Shown piece after piece: positions 10,866-18,939 of a stretch of DNA of 64,000 nt. How positions within the stretch are numbered: position 1 is the first letter of the stretch; every line of letters begins with the position of its first letter. A program made the position numbers and the translations under genes. Origin of the DNA: Corynebacterium freiburgense. GTDB taxonomy: Bacteria > Actinomycetota > Actinomycetes > Mycobacteriales > Mycobacteriaceae. Under the pieces are notes generated by a model. It searched no databases and was not told where the DNA came from. It saw only the letters and a program-made list of their open reading frames with translations. The stretch is from the NCBI RefSeq assembly GCF_030408815.1, contig NZ_CP047355.1:868001-932000 (forward strand), written 5' to 3'.

Positions 10866-11322
10866 GGCAGATTTGTGTTGTGGGCTCCTGGTCTTGGGGT
10901 GTGACCTGGGGAAATGTTGTGGTGGGTTGTGGGTGATGTGAAATCTGCCTGTTTTCCGGGTGGGTCGGCAGAAAATCCAGGGCTTCCCGGGGGTTTGAGC
11001 TGGTTTCCGGGGTGAGTTGGCTGGTTTCCCGAGCCTTCGAGCCGCTTTCCCGAGTGTTTAATAGGCGCACCTTATCAAACTAGTGATGTTTTCATCCCTA
11101 CTGTCGCAGATTCCATAAAAACAGCCGAAAAAATGGAATCTGTGACAGCAACCAACATTGCACACAATCGTTGACCTGGGGTTTGTCGCAGATTCCATAA
11201 AAACAGCCGAAAAAATGGAATCTGTGACAGGTTCCCTACCTATCGTGTCACAAATTCCATAAAATCCGCCGAAAAAATGGAATCTGTGACAACACGCCCA
11301 ACCAGCGCCCGAAAAGACCGGT
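10866..11322 (+). repeat. Triple-hairpin repeat element, copy 1
   Basis: The element begins with GGCAGATTTGTGTTG and its partner AAATCTGCC about 85 bases later. It then holds three hairpins at 11101-11148, 11184-11229 and 11246-11291. Each has 15-16 base arms of the form TGTC(A/G)CA(G/A)ATTCCAT and ATGGAATCTGTGACA around a loop of about 16 bases containing AAAA and GCCGAAAA. Spacers contain CACACAATCGTTGACCTGGG and CCCTACCTATCGTG. The whole stretch reappears in inverted orientation at 52335-52786 with the same order of arms and spacers. No open frame spans it. Confidence 0.9.
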
Positions 11323-11380
11323 CAGCGCCCAATACGACTCTAAACACCGGATCGGCCACAACATAAATCTGCCTTTCCCA

Positions 11381-11422
11381 GCTTTCCCATCCCAGCTCTC
11401 CCGTCCCAGCTTTCCCATCCCA
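11381..11422 (+). repeat. 14 bp tandem repeat, three units
   Basis: Units GCTTTCCCATCCCA, GCTCTCCCGTCCCA and GCTTTCCCATCCCA follow each other directly, and a partial fourth (GCTTTCC) follows. Non-coding. Confidence 0.8.
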
Positions 11423-11979
11423 GCTTTCCGCCCCACAGAGTTCCAGCATTCGGGCACTTGTCCGCGCCTCCTTGCATCAAAGTTGGCTTGGGCAGTGGTT
11501 TGGGGGTGGTTGAATCGCCAACAAACTACACCTGGAGATTCTGTTATCTGATTGTTATTTTGCTAAATATTGGCCGATCTTTCAGATCTGTGAATTGTAT
11601 TATTTTAGTGATCGCCAATTTCGTGCCCTTGCTTTGATTCCGTTGGGTGCGGCTATAAATCCCATGGCAGCTTTCGTGCATCAGATCGATTTCTTATCGC
11701 AGTAAAGCCGCTGGTCCTTCTCTGATTTGCGTACGCAAAAAGAAACGACATGTGCACAACATATGCTATCGAACGTTGCTTCGTATAATGGTGCCTACCA
11801 CGCTTATAGCTGTAGAACGTGGAGTTTGCACATCTGGCAGTTTCTTCAATCGCGCGCCCGCACACACCTCAATTTCGTCGTAGAAATCCTGTGGCCTGCA
11901 CTTTTTCGGGTGGTAGATCGTGGGTATGCTTTGATAGGCTTCCGGCGACAATACTTTAGACCCAACTTAAAACCTGTAA

Positions 11980-12003
11980 AGGTCCTATATAGGGACCGGA
12001 CCT
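11980..12003 (+). promoter_or_regulatory. Probable operator/promoter of the zeta toxin-antitoxin pair
   Basis: AGGTCC, TATATA, GGGACC and GGACCT follow one another, giving an inverted repeat (GGTCC/GGACC) centred on a TATATA that could be the -10 element, plus a third half-site. It lies 44 bases before the antitoxin start. Toxin-antitoxin operons are usually autorepressed through such sites; binding here is inferred. Confidence 0.45.
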
Positions 12004-12046
12004 ATTGGAAAGATATTGATGAACCTCACCTTTGGGGAGGAATAGA

Positions 12047-12364
12047 ATGCCTCAAACATTGCAAAAGTCTTACCCTAGTGATTCATTTGATGTGCTTGCT
12101 TTGGCCTCACCAAGCATTGATGCGTTTGCTGCATATGACGCGATGCATGATGCATTGTCAACACTTAAGGCAGCGTATTTGCGTAGGATCTTGTATGTTG
12201 ATCACCGAGATACGGAATTACAGTACGAGGTTCGGATAGCGCAATTGGAACAGATTCACCGCGATATTGATGTAACTGATGTAGAAGGGCTTCTTCGGGT
12301 GGCTAGGAATGCCACTGAGGAATTAGCGTCGATCGGGGGACTTGGCGGTGGCGAAACCCGCTAA
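12047..12364 (+). CDS. Putative antitoxin partner of zeta-type toxin
   Basis: This 105-residue acidic, mostly helical protein has no family I can name. It directly precedes and overlaps a zeta-type kinase toxin gene, which is the usual place for the antitoxin. The start ATG at 12047 is preceded by GGGGAGG (12034-12040) at a good distance; a frame-extending TTG at 12032 lies inside that ribosome binding site and is rejected. The stop at 12364 overlaps the toxin start by 17 bases, so the pair is probably translationally coupled. A palindromic element overlapping a TATATA box lies upstream. The antitoxin role rests on position and size, not on sequence similarity. Confidence 0.65.
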   Translation: MPQTLQKSYPSDSFDVLALASPSIDAFAAYDAMHDALSTLKAAYLRRILYVDHRDTELQYEVRIAQLEQIHRDIDVTDVEGLLRVARNATEELASIGGLGGGETR

Positions 12365-13271
12365 CAAATTGACTGCTGCCGATTTTCCAGTGTGTGATTC
12401 GGATATTGTTCGCATTGGTGATCGGTTAGTGCAGCATTTTGTGTATAACCAGCCGCGTATGTCTCGGCCGAGTGCAATGTTTATTGGTGGCCAACCGGGT
12501 TCTGGGAAAAGTATGTTGGTGGAGCATTATCGGCGGGCATTGGGCGGGGCCGTGGTCGTTGATTCGGATATTCTGCGCCAGCTACATCCTGCGGTTTTAG
12601 AGATTTCGAAGGTGGCACCGTTGCGGTTTGATGTATTGAGCAATGGTCCAGTCGGTGCTTGGTGCAATACGATTATTGAGCATGCTCGGCAACATCGCTG
12701 CAATGTCATAATTGAGAACACGTTTGCAAATCCCCAGGCAGTGCTACATGAGGCGCGCACATTTGTGGATGCTGGCTATATGGTTGGTTTTTTGTGTCTT
12801 GCGGTGCCGTCGAGTGTGTCGCGATTGGGGATAGTGAATAGGTTTCGCCAGGCTTCACGTGCCGGGGGTTCTTTACCGCGTTGGACTACGGAAGCTGCAC
12901 ATACTGCTGCGTTATTGGGGCTCGCTGCGACCATTGAGGAGTTTATTTCCTCGCGTATTGGCTCAGTTGTAGTGACGGATCGACAATTAGCGCATCGATA
13001 CCGGATTACCCGTCAGGACCGGGTGGTGGATACATTGGAGGAAGTGCGGGATACATTTTTTGCAGATATTACGTCGGTGGAGCAGTGGGGGGATAGCTAT
13101 GGTGCGTGTGTATCGTTCCTGCTTGATAGTGGTTTTGTGACTGCTTATACATCACGTTTGCTGTATAATTTGGCGTGGGATGCGGAGGCGCTTCGGCCGG
13201 TTGGGTTGCAGCTTCCAGCGCGGCATCAGGAGTTTCGTAAGCGGATTAGTGACGCATTAATCGAGGGGTGA
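12348..13271 (+). CDS. Zeta toxin family protein
   Basis: Zeta/PezT toxins are P-loop kinases that phosphorylate UDP-N-acetylglucosamine or related sugar nucleotides and so block wall synthesis. The protein has the Walker A motif GGQPGSGKS (about 47-55), followed by the family signature VVVDSDILRQLHP, in which the Asp is the catalytic base candidate, and then IIENTFANP, matching the substrate-site region. The C-terminal third (about 220-307) goes beyond the core and is not recognised. The start is taken as GTG 12348, seven bases after GGGGGA; TTG 12342 in the same frame is possible. It overlaps the presumed antitoxin gene. The DNA is flanked on the left by repeats, which suits a mobile or recently acquired module. 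Confidence 0.82.
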   Translation: MAKPANKLTAADFPVCDSDIVRIGDRLVQHFVYNQPRMSRPSAMFIGGQPGSGKSMLVEHYRRALGGAVVVDSDILRQLHPAVLEISKVAPLRFDVLSNGPVGAWCNTIIEHARQHRCNVIIENTFANPQAVLHEARTFVDAGYMVGFLCLAVPSSVSRLGIVNRFRQASRAGGSLPRWTTEAAHTAALLGLAATIEEFISSRIGSVVVTDRQLAHRYRITRQDRVVDTLEEVRDTFFADITSVEQWGDSYGACVSFLLDSGFVTAYTSRLLYNLAWDAEALRPVGLQLPARHQEFRKRISDALIEG

Positions 13272-13292
13272 AGTTTCGGTAGGCTGTGTCGC

Positions 13293-13616
13293 ATGATTCT
13301 GATTAATGTGAAATTTCACGTTCGCCCTGAATTTGTGGAGACTTTTCCGCAACAGGTAGCGGCGTTTACTGAGGCTACACGTGCAGAGCCGGGCTGTTTG
13401 TTTTTTGATTGGTATCGCTCGGTGGATGAAGACAATGTATTTGTGCTCGTTGAGGGTTTCCTTGACGACGCCGCGGAGGCCCATGTTGGTTCGGAGCACT
13501 TTCAGCAGGCCTGTGTGGATATGCCGAAATTACTTGAAAAAACACCGACGATTATTAATACATTGATTCCTGGGAAGACGCATTGGGATCAAATGGCTGA
13601 GTTTCGTGTCGAGTAG
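13293..13616 (+). CDS. Antibiotic biosynthesis monooxygenase-like (YgiN type) protein
   Basis: This 107-residue protein has the ABM/dimeric alpha-beta barrel pattern: ILINVKFHVRPEF at the start, then GCLFFDWYRS and the VFVLVEGFLDDAAEAHVGSEHF segment. Proteins of this kind are small cofactor-free monooxygenases (quinol oxidation in YgiN) or have unknown substrates. The gene is alone between the toxin and PPK2 genes, 21 bases after the toxin stop. A role in quinone or lipid peroxide handling would be a guess. Confidence 0.75.
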   Translation: MILINVKFHVRPEFVETFPQQVAAFTEATRAEPGCLFFDWYRSVDEDNVFVLVEGFLDDAAEAHVGSEHFQQACVDMPKLLEKTPTIINTLIPGKTHWDQMAEFRVE

Positions 13617-13643
13617 TCATCATGGGGTAGTAGGCTGTTGAGC

Positions 13644-14498
13644 ATGGGTAAAAAGGACTCAAAAAAGCTGCCAAAACTTTCAAAAGTTGCCTATGAAGAA
13701 GAGCTCAAGCGTCTTCAGGCAGAACTAGTTGATATGCAACAGTGGGTTGTGGAAACTGGTGCGCGGATCGTCATTATTATGGAGGGCCGTGATGCCGCTG
13801 GTAAAGGTTCTGCAATTAAGCGAATTACCCAATACTTAAATCCAAGGACGTGTCGTATTGAGGCATTGCCAGCGCCTACTTCGAGGGAACGCGGACAGTG
13901 GTATTTCCAGCGTTATGTGGAGAAATTGCCTACTGCTGGGGAGATCGTGATTTTTGATCGCTCGTGGTATAACCGTGCTGGTGTGGAACGTGTGATGGGT
14001 TTTTGTACATCTCAGGAATATCGCAGGTTCTTGCATCAGGCCCCTATTTTTGAGCGGCTTTTGGTAGAAGATGGCATTTTGCTGCGAAAGTATTGGTTCT
14101 CTGTATCGGATGAAGAGCAGGTTCGGCGTTTTAATTCTCGGTTGGAGGATCCATTGCGGCGCTGGAAGCTTTCTCCTATGGATTTGCAGTCGATTACTCG
14201 GTGGGAGGATTACTCCCGGGCGAAGGATGAGATGTTTATCCACACTGATATTCCATCATCACCGTGGTACACGGTGGAATCTGAGGATAAGAAGCGTTCA
14301 CGTATTAATGTGATTAGTCATCTTTTGTCCACAATTCCATATGAAAAGATTGATCGGCCGTTGCCGGAGATTCCGCAACGTCCGAAGTCAAGCCATGATT
14401 ATGAGCGCCCACCTCGTTCGGATTTCCGGTATGTTCCGGATGTTGCTGAACATCTTGTGGCTACCAAAAAGAAGTCTAAAAAATCCAAAAAGAAGTAA
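13644..14498 (+). CDS. ppk2: Polyphosphate kinase 2 (PPK2)
   Basis: PPK2 enzymes transfer phosphate between polyphosphate and nucleotides. The P-loop-like MEGRDAAGKGSAIKRI (about 46-61), the lid region PTSRERGQWYFQRY and the Walker B type IFDRSWYNRAGVERV are all visible. Then FERLLVEDGILLRKYWFSVSDEEQ and the WEDYSRAKDEM segment complete a standard family member of 284 aa. The tail is lysine-rich (TKKKSKKSKKK). The ATG at 13644 is preferred to the in-frame TTG two codons earlier. C. glutamicum has two such proteins with nucleoside-diphosphate kinase-like activity; which one this matches is not decided here. A ppx gene further along (58789) would degrade the same polymer. Confidence 0.9.
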   Translation: MGKKDSKKLPKLSKVAYEEELKRLQAELVDMQQWVVETGARIVIIMEGRDAAGKGSAIKRITQYLNPRTCRIEALPAPTSRERGQWYFQRYVEKLPTAGEIVIFDRSWYNRAGVERVMGFCTSQEYRRFLHQAPIFERLLVEDGILLRKYWFSVSDEEQVRRFNSRLEDPLRRWKLSPMDLQSITRWEDYSRAKDEMFIHTDIPSSPWYTVESEDKKRSRINVISHLLSTIPYEKIDRPLPEIPQRPKSSHDYERPPRSDFRYVPDVAEHLVATKKKSKKSKKK

Positions 14499-14506
14499 GT
14501 AGTTTT

Positions 14507-14541
14507 GTTCGCCTATCCCCTGGTAAAAGGGGTAGGCGAAC
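14507..14541 (+). terminator. Hairpin after ppk2
   Basis: GTTCGCCTATCCCC pairs with GGGGTAGGCGAAC with one bulged T and an 8-base loop, starting 8 bases after the ppk2 stop. There is no T run after the stem, so it may be a processing or stability hairpin rather than a classic terminator. Confidence 0.55.
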
Positions 14542-14597
14542 ATAGTTGTGATGTACATTCGGTAGCGGGCTTGGTTGTGTTGTGGGACACTAGGCCC

Positions 14598-15650
14598 ATG
14601 AGTAGTCGACCAACTGAAAACCTAGTCAATGCTTTTGTTCGTAATTCTACGGGGATGTTAGAACTGAATCGTCCGCGTGCATTGAATTCTCTAAACCCGG
14701 AAATGGTGGACACTATCACGGTGGCGTTGGACCGCTGGATCGATGATGAGTCTGTGCACCGTGTGGTTGTGTATTCAGCTTCTGATCGGGCATTTTGTGC
14801 GGGTGGGGATGTGCGAACCGTACGCGATGAAGATATTGCTGGAGAACACGATGCCGGAGATCAGTTCTTCAATGCCGAATATGAGATGAATAATGATATT
14901 GCGAATTTTCCAAAGCCATATATTGCGGTAATTGATGGTGTTGCAATGGGTGGCGGACTTGGCATTTCACTGCATGGTTCGCATCGGGTGGTAACCGAAA
15001 AGGCGTACGCAGCGATGCCGGAGATGGTTATAGGTTTTATTCCTGATGTTGGGGTTAGTTGGATGATGCAACGGATGGTTGGCACATTAGGCAGACCAAG
15101 CCCAGCATTGGCTACGTTCCTTGGGGTTACGGGGTGGCGGCTTAGCCCGGCAGATATGATCTGGTCGGGCATGGCTACGGATTATATTCACAGTTCGGAT
15201 GTGCAGGATTTTATTGCCATGGTGGTGGCCGAATCTTTGGACGAAGCCCTGGAGCGGTACGCACGGGACGTCGATACGGAATCCGAGTTGGCGCAATATA
15301 TCGATGAGATCGAGCAATGTTTCGGATTTGAAACCTGGGCAGAAATCGAACAGGCGCTTGCCCAGTGTGAGAATCGTGAATTTGTGGCTATGGTGGAGCA
15401 ATTGGTGAGCGCGGCGAACCCGGCGTCGATAGTGGCAGCGGTGGAGCTTTTTGCGGCCAATCGTTATGCGGAAACTGTGCGAAAGGGCCTTGATAATGAG
15501 TTTACTATTGGCTCGGCACTGCGCAGGGAACCGAATTTCGCGGAGGGAGTGCGCGCGGTTTTGATTGATAAGGACCGTAATCCGACGTTTACCCCGGCGA
15601 CTATTGCGGAGGTCGACGCCCAGCACTACCGCACGCTGCTTGGAAGGTAA
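14598..15650 (+). CDS. Enoyl-CoA hydratase family, probable 3-hydroxyisobutyryl-CoA hydrolase
   Basis: The crotonase fold is shown by GMLELNRPRALNSL, the oxyanion-hole segment AFCAGGDVRTV and the second glycine-rich segment VAMGGGLGISLHG. The sequence PEMVIGFIPDVGVSW is typical of 3-hydroxyisobutyryl-CoA hydrolases, which act in valine breakdown by freeing 3-hydroxyisobutyrate from CoA. The length from ATG 14598 is 350 aa, normal for this branch and longer than simple hydratases. The open frame extends upstream to 14505, but this would run through the hairpin after ppk2, so the ATG at 14598 is chosen. The final part (about 230-350) carries the extra helical domain of this subgroup. Confidence 0.8.
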   Translation: MSSRPTENLVNAFVRNSTGMLELNRPRALNSLNPEMVDTITVALDRWIDDESVHRVVVYSASDRAFCAGGDVRTVRDEDIAGEHDAGDQFFNAEYEMNNDIANFPKPYIAVIDGVAMGGGLGISLHGSHRVVTEKAYAAMPEMVIGFIPDVGVSWMMQRMVGTLGRPSPALATFLGVTGWRLSPADMIWSGMATDYIHSSDVQDFIAMVVAESLDEALERYARDVDTESELAQYIDEIEQCFGFETWAEIEQALAQCENREFVAMVEQLVSAANPASIVAAVELFAANRYAETVRKGLDNEFTIGSALRREPNFAEGVRAVLIDKDRNPTFTPATIAEVDAQHYRTLLGR

Positions 15651-15653
15651 TGG

Positions 15654-16385
15654 TTACACGCGGCAGGGTTCTTGAGTGGAGTCCTGTCGCGTTTTTGCTT
15701 GGATCTTAAGCCATACCGTAAAGCCCCAAATCACAAATGCGCCGTACACAATGTACAGTACCGCGGAGGGGTAGTAGCCAGCCGAAAGTAAGAGCGGAAC
15801 GCCAACAATATCTACGCCGATCCATACCAACCAAAATTCCGTCCAGCCGCGCGCCATGCCATAGGTCGCCAGGATGGAACCAGTGAAAATCCAGGCATCT
15901 GCAAGCGGTCCCCAAGAACCGAGGGAAGCGAAAACCCAAGCGAAAAACGCGGTGCCTGCGAGTGCAAATACCAGCATTCCCACGCGCTCGCGAGTGGTTG
16001 CCCAATGGGGTTGTACTGCGGCAATATCCTCGTGCGGTTCGGAAATAATAGACCGTGAAGGATTGGTATCTTTACATTCCTGAATGCCGCGTTGTTTTGC
16101 AGCCGCCCATGTTATCCAGCCATAGAGGCTTACTAGGAGGAACATTACTTGCCGGCCGGCTTGCCCATATAAATCCAAATCCTGAGGAGTATGGAACACA
16201 CCGCCGAGAAATACGGTAAATAGTAAAAGATTTCCAAGAATACCTACTGGCCAAGCCCAAACTACTCGCTTCATACCTCCAATAGCAGAAGCAAGACCAA
16301 ATAGGTTGCCAATAATCTCACGCCAAAGAATTGGGACGCCGCCAATAACCAAGGTGGCATCTAGTAACTGAGTAAAAGGATTCAC
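15654..16385 (-). CDS. ribM: Riboflavin transporter RibM (PnuX, PnuC-like)
   Basis: This 243-residue membrane protein has the PnuC-type fold with six to seven hydrophobic segments and the WxxW-type IGGMKRVVWAWPVGILGNLL region. Related PnuC proteins carry nicotinamide riboside, but this gene lies behind an FMN riboswitch, and the FMN-riboswitch-linked PnuC-like proteins of corynebacteria (PnuX/RibM) are known riboflavin importers. The start is GTG 16385: AAGGAGA lies at 16392-16398 with a 6-base spacer. An upstream frame extension to 16454 is rejected because it has no such site. A polar loop of about 40 residues (KQRGIQECKD onward) divides the two halves. It shares the direction of the DUF6882-like gene just upstream. 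Confidence 0.87.
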   Translation of the reverse strand: MNPFTQLLDATLVIGGVPILWREIIGNLFGLASAIGGMKRVVWAWPVGILGNLLLFTVFLGGVFHTPQDLDLYGQAGRQVMFLLVSLYGWITWAAAKQRGIQECKDTNPSRSIISEPHEDIAAVQPHWATTRERVGMLVFALAGTAFFAWVFASLGSWGPLADAWIFTGSILATYGMARGWTEFWLVWIGVDIVGVPLLLSAGYYPSAVLYIVYGAFVIWGFTVWLKIQAKTRQDSTQEPCRV

Positions 16386-16398
16386 AAGGAATCTCCTT
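16386..16398 (-). promoter_or_regulatory. Ribosome binding site of ribM inside a small hairpin
   Basis: On the minus strand AAGGAGATTCCTT precedes the GTG; AAGGA and TCCTT are perfectly complementary around GAT, so the ribosome binding site can be hidden in a short hairpin. This could be the switch's translational output, although a stem of five pairs with a 3-base loop is weak. Confidence 0.4.
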
Positions 16399-16471
16399 GA
16401 TAAAAAGAAGAAACGGGACACACATGAATCCTCGGGGCTTTGAAACGCAGGCATAATGCTCTATACCTACA

Positions 16472-16610
16472 GCTCTCTTTCATCCGGACTGTTACCGTCG
16501 GCTGTGGGATCTCACCACAATCTGCTGACCCACCTTTTGCAGGTGGCGCTCGCGGGCTCGCCAAAAATGGCACTACCGCCGGTGGGGAATTACACCCCGC
16601 CCTGAGAACG
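16472..16610 (-). ncRNA. FMN riboswitch (RFN element)
   Basis: Read on the minus strand this stretch carries all the conserved blocks of the RFN element in order: AGGGCGGGGTG and AATTCCCCACCGGCGGTA (16574-16603), GCCCGCGAGCG, GGTCAGCAGAT, CAGCCGACGGT, and CAGTCCGGATGAAAGAGA (ending near 16474). The FMN riboswitch senses flavin mononucleotide and lowers expression of riboflavin genes when FMN is plentiful. The gene behind it is the PnuC-like riboflavin transporter. The 5' edge lies only about 10 bases after the stop of the upstream same-strand gene, so the promoter must lie inside that gene or the two are co-transcribed. Confidence 0.96.
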
Positions 16611-16621
16611 TAGGCAATAGT

Positions 16622-17842
16622 TTAGTACCGGCTCCACTCCACTTCACCATCAGGGGTGTGGAAAATGACCTTAAAGTCATTTGTGGTCTGATGAATTGCT
16701 CGTGCTGTGGCATATGCGGTGGCACAACGGGTGCGATCCAATGCTGGGTCAATCTTGGTTCGCAAAATACCTTCAACGCTCTTTTGCGTAGCAGGCGGTA
16801 GGTCCAATGTGGCATCGCGCACCAGCACCATGGCCCAACGATCTGTCCCAAAGGGCACCACAATATGGGTCCAGAAACCTAAGATCGGTTTGGCAACCTC
16901 AGGAAGATTAAGCTGCCAAGCAGATTCAATTGGCAGGGTAGGTTGCACAAGAGCTGGAATCCCATGTTGGGCCCCGAAATTTCGTAGGCGCTGACCAGCC
17001 GCTAGATCCGAAAGGGAAGGATCAGCCCATGCCCAAGTCCACTGCGTATCTGTAATTACCGCAATTGGTTGTGCACTCATTACCATTTGCGGGACATTTG
17101 TGGCGTGTAGCAGCGCTGTTGACCGATCTGGTTGGAGTTGTCCCTGACAATTTGGGAGCAGCGAATCGGCGCGGAATTGATATTCAGCGGAAAGGAAAAT
17201 GGCATCTGCGCGAACATCGTCGATACTGATATCTGAAACAATATCTATAAGTTGTCCATTGCGGATAATAAGTTTTTCACCAGCGATTTCTGCATCCCAT
17301 TCTGTAATTGCAATAGGCAATTCCCGCATGGCGGCAAAGCCAGTAAGCGCTCGCTGAATATCAATATCGGGAGTAAGCCGCGGTATTGCGCTTCGAATAC
17401 ATACTTGAGGCTCTAAAAGCGGAAGTTCCGCCATGACAATAAGGATATCGGTGGTGCCATCAGCGCGGGGCGCGCGAACCAATGGGGCATTATCATGAAG
17501 CGTGCGGGCAGCTTGCTCAAGCTCTATTGAACCAGCGAGCTCACCGCTAAATTCCGGAATATTAAATTCCGCGCCAAAGGCTTCTGCTATTGGATCATCC
17601 CAGGTCCACGTGCCATCGCGGACAGAAGCGATCTTTTTTGCCGGTAGCGTAAGGTCTTTCCCAGCACCAAAATACCGCACCCTATGTGTGGCGCCAGCAA
17701 CCCCTGTAGCCGCACCGTCAGCGTCGAAATCGGCGCTACGTCGGGCACCAATCAATTGGGCGTATGCATTATCGACGCCCGCTTGTGCGATAAGACCATC
17801 ATGGGCGACTTCTTTAACGTTTGTTGGGTTCGAATGTTGCAC
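16622..17842 (-). CDS. Hypothetical protein, DUF6882-like
   Basis: This cytoplasmic protein (406 aa) has no signal peptide or membrane segment. It contains two copies of an aromatic-rich motif, GTWTWDDP (about 77-84) and TQWTWAWADPSLSD (about 263-276), each with a following segment on age- or frame-like AFGAEFNIPEF / NFGAQHGIPAL, so it looks like an internal duplication. The W-x-W-A-W pattern is what I associate with the DUF6882 family; I cannot confirm this here. No enzymatic motif is seen. It lies on the same strand as and directly upstream of the FMN riboswitch and ribM. Confidence 0.7.
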   Translation of the reverse strand: MQHSNPTNVKEVAHDGLIAQAGVDNAYAQLIGARRSADFDADGAATGVAGATHRVRYFGAGKDLTLPAKKIASVRDGTWTWDDPIAEAFGAEFNIPEFSGELAGSIELEQAARTLHDNAPLVRAPRADGTTDILIVMAELPLLEPQVCIRSAIPRLTPDIDIQRALTGFAAMRELPIAITEWDAEIAGEKLIIRNGQLIDIVSDISIDDVRADAIFLSAEYQFRADSLLPNCQGQLQPDRSTALLHATNVPQMVMSAQPIAVITDTQWTWAWADPSLSDLAAGQRLRNFGAQHGIPALVQPTLPIESAWQLNLPEVAKPILGFWTHIVVPFGTDRWAMVLVRDATLDLPPATQKSVEGILRTKIDPALDRTRCATAYATARAIHQTTNDFKVIFHTPDGEVEWSRY

Positions 17843-18222
17843 AAATACCTATGGTACCCGTAATGGAAATGAAAATGACGCAACCTACTATAAATAATTC
17901 TTCGCGTTGCCTTATCGCTTCACTATTAATCATTGCGTTGCTGTTCAGCGTTCGGACTTGTTTACATCTGCAAATCTTGCATTGCAGGCAGATATCTGGG
18001 CACACTTAGAAACCACCGTTTTGGGCAGGTAAAACCCTAGGGCAGCGATTTTCATGCAATCCTATGGCGTAGTATCTGCAAGATTGCGGTCGCCTCTAAA
18101 AACTATATGGTTTATTTTTACCGGGAATAATCTTTGTGTATCCACAGTATTTGCGCATGCATGAACCATGGGGAATTTTCAAATCAAATACCGCATATGC
18201 CGATTGCATTTTGTTTGCTACG
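17843..18222. other. Intergenic region, 380 bp
   Basis: This lies between two minus-strand genes. It should hold the promoter of the DUF6882-like gene. I see no repeat, RNA gene or clear hairpin. Small open frames on the plus strand at 17821-18009 have no ribosome binding site. Confidence 0.6.
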
Positions 18223-18936
18223 TTAATCCCACCAAAAATACCAAGTGTCAGAATCTTCCACTAAGGCTTGTAGTAGTTCGATAGTATGCGCTCCCTGAGC
18301 CACCATATCCGGGCACACAGTGTAGATTTCTTCCGCTATTTCCCGCGCTTGCTGTGCAGTTTTTGGCGGGTGCGTAATCATGAGCTCAAATTTATCCGCT
18401 CCTATAGTGACAAGGACTGCACCATAGCGGTCTTCCCAACTGCGTAAACATCCAGAAATATCATTTCCAAACAGATTTTGGTTTACCGAGCCCAGCCAAC
18501 CTATAACGGCGGGGACATCAGCTGGTCGACGAACTGGAACCAGTAATAGCGCTTCTGGTGGGATAAGTCCGGGGCACAAGAGTACTTCCGGTGGGGATTT
18601 TTCCGGCCTGGCTCGAAAAAGACCTTGGAACGGGGGAGGAGATGGGGCGAATGGCTGTACCGGAGGACGAGTAGTCAACCAAGGGTCGTCTGGCTCATTT
18701 GTGCATACTGGCCATAGACCGGTGGTATGAAAATCCTGCAAGAATTTTACATATAGCTCGGCGAGATTTCCTTGAGTAATAAGTGCCCCAATAGGCATAT
18801 TCGCATCGGAGCTAATAAGTCGGTGGGGTAAGCCCCAAGTGGTGAGTATTCCCAGGTTGCCTGGTGCTTTTGCGGTAATTTTGGTGTGTGCATTGAACAT
18901 GCCACAAAAATAGCAAAGCACCCTTGGACTGGTCAC
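18223..18936 (-). CDS. DUF4253 domain-containing protein
   Basis: The C-terminal half (about 130-237) matches the DUF4253 pattern: RPADVPAVIGWLGSVN, the SWEDRYGAVLVTIGADKFEL core, then HPPKTAQQAREIAEEIYTVCPD and the closing YFWWD. The domain is widespread and of unknown function. The N-terminal half is less conserved and contains a proline-rich stretch (PFAPSPPPF). The length is 237 aa from ATG 18936; a second ATG 12 codons in is possible. It lies 3 bases upstream-in-line of the LysE exporter gene end, both on the minus strand, with nothing to link their roles. Confidence 0.8.
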   Translation of the reverse strand: MTSPRVLCYFCGMFNAHTKITAKAPGNLGILTTWGLPHRLISSDANMPIGALITQGNLAELYVKFLQDFHTTGLWPVCTNEPDDPWLTTRPPVQPFAPSPPPFQGLFRARPEKSPPEVLLCPGLIPPEALLLVPVRRPADVPAVIGWLGSVNQNLFGNDISGCLRSWEDRYGAVLVTIGADKFELMITHPPKTAQQAREIAEEIYTVCPDMVAQGAHTIELLQALVEDSDTWYFWWD

Positions 18937-18939
18937 GGG

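Larger units (their letters stand above)
10604..12046. other. Gene-free region (1.44 kb) with repeat element
   Basis: No convincing gene is present. From 10640 to 10865 the plus strand is strongly G-rich. From about 10866 to 11322 lies the triple-hairpin repeat listed separately. A 14 bp tandem repeat follows at 11381-11422 (GCTTTCCCATCCCA type, three units). From 11430 to 11975 I see nothing assignable; open frames there overlap no recognisable protein and have no ribosome binding sites. The probable promoter and operator of the toxin-antitoxin pair lie at 11980-12003. Confidence 0.8.

Noticed and set aside
10866..11322. Triple-hairpin element as an insertion sequence
   Set aside because: No transposase frame and no clear target duplication; kept as an unclassified repeat.
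11727..12239. Plus-strand open frame of 170 residues before and across the antitoxin gene
   Set aside because: Its composition (many H, C, W, R) is unlike a protein, it has no ribosome binding site and it overlaps the better-supported antitoxin in another frame.
14505..14597. N-terminal extension of the acyl-CoA hydrolase
   Set aside because: It would translate the hairpin behind ppk2 and lacks family similarity; ATG 14598 fits better.
17821..18009. Small frame with one hydrophobic segment between the two minus-strand genes
   Set aside because: No ribosome binding site and partly antisense to the DUF6882-like gene start; the hydrophobic stretch is too little evidence.
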